Shown: one piece after another, positions 59,089 through 64,000 of the stretch
How the letters are laid out: the number at the start of each line of letters is the position of its first letter
Numbering within the stretch: position 1 is the stretch's first letter
NCBI GenBank assembly: GCA_000403215.2
Contig: KE159563.1
Location: 62,001 to 126,000, forward strand
Length of the DNA stretch: 64,000 nt
Direction: 5' to 3'
From: Lachnospiraceae bacterium A4
Lineage (GTDB): Bacteria; Bacillota; Clostridia; Lachnospirales; Lachnospiraceae
Program-made: the position numbers and the translations under genes
The notes under the pieces: model-generated
What the model was told of the DNA's origin: nothing
What the model saw: the letters and a program-made list of their open reading frames with translations, nothing else
Databases searched by the model: none

Positions 59089-59637
59089 CTACTGTTCCAT
59101 CTGCTTTCCTAGAAATCCTGCTGCCGACTGCGCGAGCTTCATCTCGACCTCGTTCATCTCGTCGCCCGCCTTCGCTGACAACAGCACGACAGCTCCGATC
59201 ACATCGCCCTGCGTGATGATGGGAATGATCACCTCATGCTGGTACTCCTCCGCTTCATCCTCTGTCACAGACACATAATCTTTGTCGCTGCGCGACGTGC
59301 ACACGGTCTCCCGCGAGTTCATTTTTTCCTCCAGCGCCTTGCTGACAGACTTGCCAAGCACCTGTTTGCTGTTGCTGCCCGCCGCCGCTATGATCTGGTC
59401 TCTGTCAGCAATCAGCGCCAGATGACCCGACACCTGTGAGAGACTTTCTGCATACTGTTTTGCAAAACTTCCAAGCTCGCCGATTGGCGAGTATTTTTTT
59501 AATATAATTGCACCCTCATGATCCGTAAAAATCTCAAGTGGGTCTGATTCACGGATGCGGAGTGTCCTCCGAATTTCCTTTGGTATGACAACGCGTCCCA
59601 AATCGTCAATCCTACGCACTATTCCCGTAGCCTTCAC
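59089..59637 (-). CDS. spoVT: Stage V sporulation protein T-like transcription regulator
   Basis: This 182-residue protein reads from the GTG at 59637 as (V)KATGIVRRIDDLGRVVIPKE, the AbrB-type swapped-hairpin DNA-binding domain (residues 1-50). A GAF-like ligand domain with LALIADRDQIIAAAG and IIPIITQGDVIGAVVLLS follows, and the sequence ends AAGFLGKQME as in Bacillus SpoVT. SpoVT controls late forespore genes under sigma-G in spore formers; related proteins also occur in non-spore-formers. GGAGG eight bases upstream supports the GTG; an ATG just upstream overlaps that site. No matching sigma-G promoter was found. Confidence 0.9.
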   Translation of the reverse strand: MKATGIVRRIDDLGRVVIPKEIRRTLRIRESDPLEIFTDHEGAIILKKYSPIGELGSFAKQYAESLSQVSGHLALIADRDQIIAAAGSNSKQVLGKSVSKALEEKMNSRETVCTSRSDKDYVSVTEDEAEEYQHEVIIPIITQGDVIGAVVLLSAKAGDEMNEVEMKLAQSAAGFLGKQMEQ

Positions 59638-59745
59638 CGATATTTCCTCCATTTCCAGTAATTTATTCACAGCAAGTTTATAAGAATGATACAACCGCAG
59701 CCGCAAAGCAGCATAGTTCCTTATGCGGTTGTGCGTCGTATACTG

Positions 59746-59771
59746 GGCAGCCAGTCTTTTTGGCAGCCAGT
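59746..59771. repeat. Two direct repeats upstream of spoVT
   Basis: GGCAGCCAGT occurs at 59746-59755 and 59762-59771, a 16-bp centre spacing, about 120 bp before the spoVT start. The pair could be an operator for a dimeric regulator or autoregulation. A separate 8-bp inverted repeat (CAACCGCA ... TGCGGTTG) lies at 59692-59731. Confidence 0.5.
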
Positions 59772-59821
59772 ACATCAAACTGTATTGCTAGTATTTGTAT
59801 ATACTGGATTTTTATGCATTG

Positions 59822-61222
59822 TCATGAAAAGCCCAGCTGCATTATATGAATCAGCAGCAGCCACGCCACACCGTAGTATGTGACCACGCCGATCAGGTCA
59901 TTTACTGTCGTGATCAAAGGACCTGACGCCACCGCAGGGTCCACATGAATTTTGCTGAAAAACATTGGCACGAAGGTGCCCACGATGCTGGAGATGGTCA
60001 TCGCCATCAGCAGTGCAATCCCCGCGCAGAGCGATATTGCAAACGCATATTCTGGTGATTTCCCTTTGGCAAGGCACAGATAGGCGCCGATCAGCAGAAA
60101 AGATAAAATGCCCAGTATCAGTCCGTTAGAAAAGCCAATCCGCATCTCGCGGAAAATCATGCCAATTTTTTGCTTTGTTTCCAGATTTTCATCCATCAAA
60201 AGGCGGATTGTAACGGCAAGCGACTGCGTTCCCACATTTCCCGACATGCCCAGTATCACAGACTGAAAACTCACGATAATGGCAAGCTGTGCAATGACGC
60301 CCTCAAAGAGACTTGTCACGGTGGACACGCACATGCTCAGTCCCAGCAGCACCACCAGCCACGGCAGGCGCTTCTTGATACTCTCGCCAAGCGACTCCTC
60401 AAGCTCTGCCTCCTCCGTCATACCGGCAAGCTTTGCATAATCGTCCCCCAGCTCATCATCTACGACCTCAACGATATCCTGTGCGGTGATCACGCCAATC
60501 AGCTCATTTTTGTCATTTAATACAGGAATCGAATCCTCCGCATAATCCTTCAGGCGCTCAATGCACTCCGATATTGTCTCATGGTCTCTCACATACGGGA
60601 ACGACTGCGTGATCAGGGATTCCAGCGTCATATACGTTCTCGCCACAATCAAATCCTTCAAATCCACCGCCCCGTAAAAAGTCCCGTCGTCATCCTCCAC
60701 AAACAGCGTGGAGATATTGTCATTTTCCTCTGCCTGCGCTATGAGTGCGCGCATCGCCTGCTTGATTGTCAGACTCCTGCCGATCTCGATGAAATTCGTG
60801 GTCATCTTGCTGCCAATCTCGTCCTCCTCATAAGAACAGATGAGCTTGATATCCTCCTTCGACTCCTCGTCAATCAGCTCGATCAGTTGATTTCTGATCT
60901 CCTCATCGACCTCCTCAAGCACATCGACCGCATCATCGGCATCCATGTTCTCGATAATGTCTGCCGCCTGCTCAAGTGCAAGCTCTCCCAGATACTTCCC
61001 GGGGTCGTCGAGATACGCAAAAATCTCCGACACACGCTCGGCGCCCAGCATATGATAGAGCATCTTGCGCTCTTCCTCGTTCAGCTCGTCAAGCGCATTC
61101 GAGATATCGTTGTCATGATAATTTGTGAGCTGCTCTGCAATCTTCTCCTTGTTCTCACCGCTTCGAATCAGTTCCACCAGCTCATGAATGTAGTCTGGTT
61201 CCATCAAAATTTCATTTTCCAA
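59822..61222 (-). CDS. mgtE: Magnesium transporter MgtE
   Basis: This 466-residue MgtE has an N-terminal helical domain (about 10-125, NDISNALDELNEEERKMLYH, AADIIENMDADDAVDVLEEV), two CBS repeats (about 130-255, with VVEVVDDELGDDYAKLAG at the end) and a membrane part of five helices (from about 285) with PWLVVLLGLSMCVSTV, NVGTQSLAVTIRLL and SGPLITTVNDLIG as in known MgtE channels. It imports Mg2+ and closes when the cytoplasmic domains bind it. The 278-bp spacer upstream holds structured elements but no M-box that I can recognise. Confidence 0.95.
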   Translation of the reverse strand: MENEILMEPDYIHELVELIRSGENKEKIAEQLTNYHDNDISNALDELNEEERKMLYHMLGAERVSEIFAYLDDPGKYLGELALEQAADIIENMDADDAVDVLEEVDEEIRNQLIELIDEESKEDIKLICSYEEDEIGSKMTTNFIEIGRSLTIKQAMRALIAQAEENDNISTLFVEDDDGTFYGAVDLKDLIVARTYMTLESLITQSFPYVRDHETISECIERLKDYAEDSIPVLNDKNELIGVITAQDIVEVVDDELGDDYAKLAGMTEEAELEESLGESIKKRLPWLVVLLGLSMCVSTVTSLFEGVIAQLAIIVSFQSVILGMSGNVGTQSLAVTIRLLMDENLETKQKIGMIFREMRIGFSNGLILGILSFLLIGAYLCLAKGKSPEYAFAISLCAGIALLMAMTISSIVGTFVPMFFSKIHVDPAVASGPLITTVNDLIGVVTYYGVAWLLLIHIMQLGFS

Positions 61223-61360
61223 AATAACATCGCCCTTCTATCTTATATTTTATCCAAATTTTTTCGGGCGAATCCTCTTTTTATGCCATAAAATAACACG
61301 CGCCTAGCGCCCGCCAGCTTCTGCTGGCAGTTTCCTTCAGACGGCCGTATGCATAAAAAG

Positions 61361-61447
61361 AACACTGGCTTCAGTGTATCCGCCCATATGATGCTGCCCA
61401 TTACCGTCGCAACTGTCCATGTAACTACACACTTCCTTTCCAGTGTT
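61361..61447. promoter_or_regulatory. Structured element between the HAD gene and mgtE
   Basis: AACACTGG (61361-61368) and CCAGTGTT (61440-61447) are perfect 8-bp closing arms around about 70 bases. Nested GTGTA (61374-61378) and TACAC (61426-61430) arms pair inside. T-runs follow on both strands, so it may be a terminator for the HAD gene or a leader element of mgtE. A second hairpin (GCCAGC/GCTGGC, 61313-61328) follows towards mgtE. I could not match it to any known magnesium riboswitch. Confidence 0.5.
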
Positions 61448-61500
61448 TTTTACTCTTTACTCATTATTCTTTTTTATTTTATGCTGATTTGCATACAATG

Positions 61501-62163
61501 TCAAGCATTTGTGAACAGACTGCCCAGCCCGTCCAGCGTGTCCACGACCGCGTACAGCAGCGGCTGAAGCTCCTCGTCCGGCGGCGTCAGGTCCGGCACC
61601 ATCACCGGCTTGCAGCCCGCCGCATACGCCGATTTGATGCCGTTGGGTGAATCCTCCACAGCAATACAGTCCTGCGGCTTTTCGCCAATCTGTTCACAGG
61701 CATAGAGATAGACATCTGGCGCAGGTTTTCCATGTGCCACCTGCTTTGCACTCACAATCTTGTCAAACTGGTCTCTGACGCCGATGCTCTCAAGATGCTG
61801 CAATGTCAGCTCAAGCGGTGTCGCCGTGGCAACCGCCGCCTTCAATCCCCTCTCATGCAAAAAAGCCAGTATTTCATCAATACCGGGCTTTTTCTCCAAT
61901 CCGTATTGTTCCAGCCGCTCTGCCACCAGACGGCGTCTGACCTCCCGTATGGCAAAGTAGTCAAAGCCTGCGCCAAAGATGTCCTTCATCATCTTCGCCG
62001 CAAGCTGTGCATCACAGCTGCGGAGCATCAGCGCATGTTCCCTTTTGAAATCAAAACCCGCCATGCGCGCTGCCTCGCACCATGCTGCATTGTAATGCTT
62101 TTCCGTATCAATCAGTACTCCGTCCATGTCAAATATGACTGCCTTGATCTTACTGCTCCTCAT
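61501..62163 (-). CDS. HAD-family phosphatase/phosphomutase-like hydrolase
   Basis: This 220-residue protein begins KIKAVIFDMDGVLIDTEKHY with the catalytic Asp12 and Asp14. It has VATATPLELTLQHLESIGV (motif II), the VAHGKPAPDVYLYACEQIG lysine block and ECIAVEDSPNGIKSAYAAG-type motif IV. A helical cap covers about 20-85. These are the marks of the beta-phosphoglucomutase-like / phosphoglycolate phosphatase subfamily. The true substrate cannot be read from sequence. The start follows a run of poor ribosome sites, so a nearby start is possible. Confidence 0.88.
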   Translation of the reverse strand: MRSSKIKAVIFDMDGVLIDTEKHYNAAWCEAARMAGFDFKREHALMLRSCDAQLAAKMMKDIFGAGFDYFAIREVRRRLVAERLEQYGLEKKPGIDEILAFLHERGLKAAVATATPLELTLQHLESIGVRDQFDKIVSAKQVAHGKPAPDVYLYACEQIGEKPQDCIAVEDSPNGIKSAYAAGCKPVMVPDLTPPDEELQPLLYAVVDTLDGLGSLFTNA

Positions 62164-62217
62164 TTACTCCAACCCTTATTTTTTATTGTGTGTTTCTTCA
62201 TATACCCCTGCGCAACG

Positions 62218-63453
62218 CTACACCTTCATGGCATACAGAATCTTCTCCTTAGACACCTCCTGATTCTGCTGAACCAAGTTTAAGAACGTGACAAAACGCT
62301 GAAGCATTTCCCGCACCATAGCATTTTTACCATACTGCTGTTTCAGAAAATAAATGTAGTCATCATGCTCCAGTCCCGGAGTATACCCGTACAGCATCCC
62401 ATGTATGTACGAAACCTTTTCAAGCAGCACATACATCTCACCCGGTTCCAGTACGGACAGCCTGATCACAGGAGATATATTTTCCTGCAAAAGACCGCTT
62501 TCTGCAAGCCGTGACCTCAATGGCCCAAAGCTGAATACGCCCCTTGCAGGGTTCTCCATCGCCTCTTTGGTGACACCGAAAACAATGCCCATATAAGAAG
62601 CCCTTCCCTGCACTGCGTCATTGTAGATGGACAAGAGCTTGTTGTAATTGGCCTCCCTGCCCGTCCGGCTTGGAAGCTCATACAGCGCCGCCAGCTCGTC
62701 CAGACACACATACAGGCCTGCATATCCTGCCTTCACCACGAAATCGGCAAACAGTCTGATGAAATCAAACCAGTTCTCATCGGTAATGATCAGATTTACC
62801 CCTAAATCTGTCTTGGCATCTGTTCTGGTCCCATACTCCCCACAGAGCCATCGCAGCGCCTTTTTTTGCAGCTCCACATCACCTGTCCGGTGTCCCTTAT
62901 AATATGAAGCCAGCACTTTACCAAAATCAAACCCGTTTACCTTCTCCTCCATTGAGGAGGTTATCATATAAATCTTCTGACTGACTCTGACATCGAAAAC
63001 CTCATGTCCCGGTACAAGCCCTTCATATTGTACCACCTCGTTTTCGAGCCCGCCAATCCACTTGTCAAGAATAAGCTGCAATGCGCCGTGATCAGGACAC
63101 GCGTGCGTCGCCATGTTGCAAATTAATTCCCGGTATGTCGCCAGTCCCTGCCCCTTGTTGCTGACAAGCCGCCTGTCGGCAGAGAGTTCAACATCTGTCA
63201 CCACGAAGTTTTTCTCCATCATATGATTTCTAAGCGTATGCAGAAGAAAAGTTTTCCCGCTTCCATAGTTTCCTTCTATGAAACGAAGCGCAGAACCTCC
63301 CTGCTCTATGATGGAAACATCTTGCAGCAATGCCTGAATCTCATTTTTTCTCCCCACGGCAATGTATTCAAGCCCCACTCTCGGAACGACTCCGTCCTTT
63401 AAGGAATTTAGCACCATGGCTGCTGTTGCCCTCGATATTTTGCAATCCAACAC
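62218..63453 (-). CDS. DUF2791/BrxD-like ATP-binding protein
   Basis: This 411-residue P-loop protein has Walker A in FIEGNYGSGKTFLLH (residues 59-72) and a Walker B-like YVCLDELAALYELP around residue 245. It contains GVTKEAMENPARGVFSF and LSVLEPGEMYVLLEKV, as in the DUF2791 family, to which the BREX protein BrxD belongs and which also occurs in other defence-type islands. The start is a GTG with GGGGGA seven bases upstream. It lies 103 bp downstream of a truncated unknown gene. If the cluster continues beyond the window it may be a phage-defence module; I cannot see its other parts. Confidence 0.72.
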   Translation of the reverse strand: MLDCKISRATAAMVLNSLKDGVVPRVGLEYIAVGRKNEIQALLQDVSIIEQGGSALRFIEGNYGSGKTFLLHTLRNHMMEKNFVVTDVELSADRRLVSNKGQGLATYRELICNMATHACPDHGALQLILDKWIGGLENEVVQYEGLVPGHEVFDVRVSQKIYMITSSMEEKVNGFDFGKVLASYYKGHRTGDVELQKKALRWLCGEYGTRTDAKTDLGVNLIITDENWFDFIRLFADFVVKAGYAGLYVCLDELAALYELPSRTGREANYNKLLSIYNDAVQGRASYMGIVFGVTKEAMENPARGVFSFGPLRSRLAESGLLQENISPVIRLSVLEPGEMYVLLEKVSYIHGMLYGYTPGLEHDDYIYFLKQQYGKNAMVREMLQRFVTFLNLVQQNQEVSKEKILYAMKV

Positions 63454-63556
63454 AACTCATTCCCCCTTACTCCCAGGAAACTCCCCAGTACCCGGTTGTA
63501 TGTATTAGACAAACATCTATGTAAAAAAATTGATTGCTCAATTCTCTTACCGAAGG

Positions 63557-64000
63557 TTACACAACCATAAGCTGTGACTGCACAAAATCTGCATCTGCCC
63601 TGATTCTGTCCAGATTTTCAAGACTAAACTCAAAGTCAAAGGACACCCTCTCGTGCTCTCTGTTCAGCCGTTCAAACGCCTTCTCAATCATGATAATGCG
63701 CTTTTGCTCACGGAGTGTCGCATAAATCCTTTTGTGAATCTGCTGCGTCGTCCTGCCATGATCTGTATTGTAATCCAACAGTTCAATCATGCGTTCCGTG
63801 TCATACGGATAGAAATCTGTTGCGCACATTCTGCCTGCCGAACCCTTTCCCTCTGGTATATACGTCCCCATCGCCAACTCACCGCCGCACACATAGACCA
63901 TCACAATCGGTCTAAAGAATAACCCTGTAAATACTTCTGTGAGCAGCTCTGGCGAAAGCTTTCTCTTGAGCTTCACTTCAAACACTGACAACCCCGGCTC
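63557..64000 (-). CDS. Unrecognised protein (partial, 5' end outside window)
   Basis: The visible 147 codons are the C-terminal part of a frame open to the window edge. It contains FEVKLKRKLSPELLTEVFTG, FFRPIVMVYVCGGELAMGTY, an acidic TDFYPYDTERMIELLDYN stretch and a helical end (EREHERVSF-like). A faint similarity in layout to DUF4391-type nuclease-associated proteins is possible but weak. The gene lies directly upstream of the BrxD-like ATPase gene and may belong to the same defence-type cluster. Confidence 0.55.
   Translation of the reverse strand, partial: EPGLSVFEVKLKRKLSPELLTEVFTGLFFRPIVMVYVCGGELAMGTYIPEGKGSAGRMCATDFYPYDTERMIELLDYNTDHGRTTQQIHKRIYATLREQKRIIMIEKAFERLNREHERVSFDFEFSLENLDRIRADADFVQSQLMVV

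Noticed and set aside
61223-61500. M-box magnesium riboswitch before mgtE
   Set aside because: I looked for the conserved core blocks on the minus strand and did not find them in the right order.

Overview
The window reads as a chromosomal segment of a flagellated, Gram-positive member of the Clostridia, most likely Lachnospiraceae. Evidence for this includes the cdaA-cdaR-glmM operon, the murA / LytM protein / mbl / flhO-flhP neighbourhood, a SpoVT-type regulator, a Spo0A-type DNA-binding domain, GGAGG ribosome binding sites, and no lipopolysaccharide core or lipid A genes. Nearly every gene lies on the minus strand. Only a short island near 57.7-58.9 kb is on the plus strand. I saw no tRNA, rRNA, insertion sequence, prophage or CRISPR array.

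Region 1 (1-38.4 kb) is one very large cell-surface glycan locus. It holds nucleotide-sugar enzymes (a partial CapD/PglF-type dehydratase, WecE-type aminotransferase, RmlD, Gmd, Fcl), a WbaP-type initiating phosphoglycosyl transferase, a Wzz-like chain-length protein, an EpsG/Wzy-like polymerase, an O-antigen-ligase-like protein, a lipid-exporter-type ABC flippase, about nine glycosyltransferases, two large GT-C-like membrane proteins and an MBOAT/SGNH O-acylation pair. Its core is a pseudaminic acid (Pse) operon behind a clear promoter at 18.15 kb: pseB, pseC, pseF, pseI, a PseH-like acetyltransferase, a PseJ-like formyltransferase, a PIG-L deacetylase and pseG. The deacetylase and formyltransferase point to a Pse variant with a swapped N-acyl group. 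A glycosyltransferase at 24.1-25.2 kb carries the EDG and HP signatures of bacterial sialyltransferases and is the best candidate for transferring the nonulosonic acid. An orphan Spo0A effector domain with no receiver sits among these genes and may be a local regulator.

Region 2 (38.4-47.2 kb) is housekeeping: HPr, glmM, cdaR, cdaA (c-di-AMP synthesis coupled to glucosamine-1-phosphate production), two unrecognised membrane proteins, a YvyF-type flagellar operon protein, comF and recD2.

Region 3 (47.2-55.3 kb) builds flagellar rod and cell wall: a FlgJ-type rod-binding protein, flhP, flhO, mbl, a bactofilin, a LytM protein with lost catalytic residues in the position usually held by spoIIQ, murA and an intact LysM-M23 endopeptidase. 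spoIID and spoIIID, usual neighbours here in spore formers, are not at this spot.

Region 4 (55.3-64 kb) is mixed: a flavin reductase, a coiled-coil membrane protein, a small alarmone synthetase, a small unknown protein, a hemolysin III family protein, spoVT, mgtE, a HAD phosphatase and, at the edge, a DUF2791/BrxD-like ATPase after a truncated unknown gene. This last pair may be the end of a defence-type cluster lying beyond the window.
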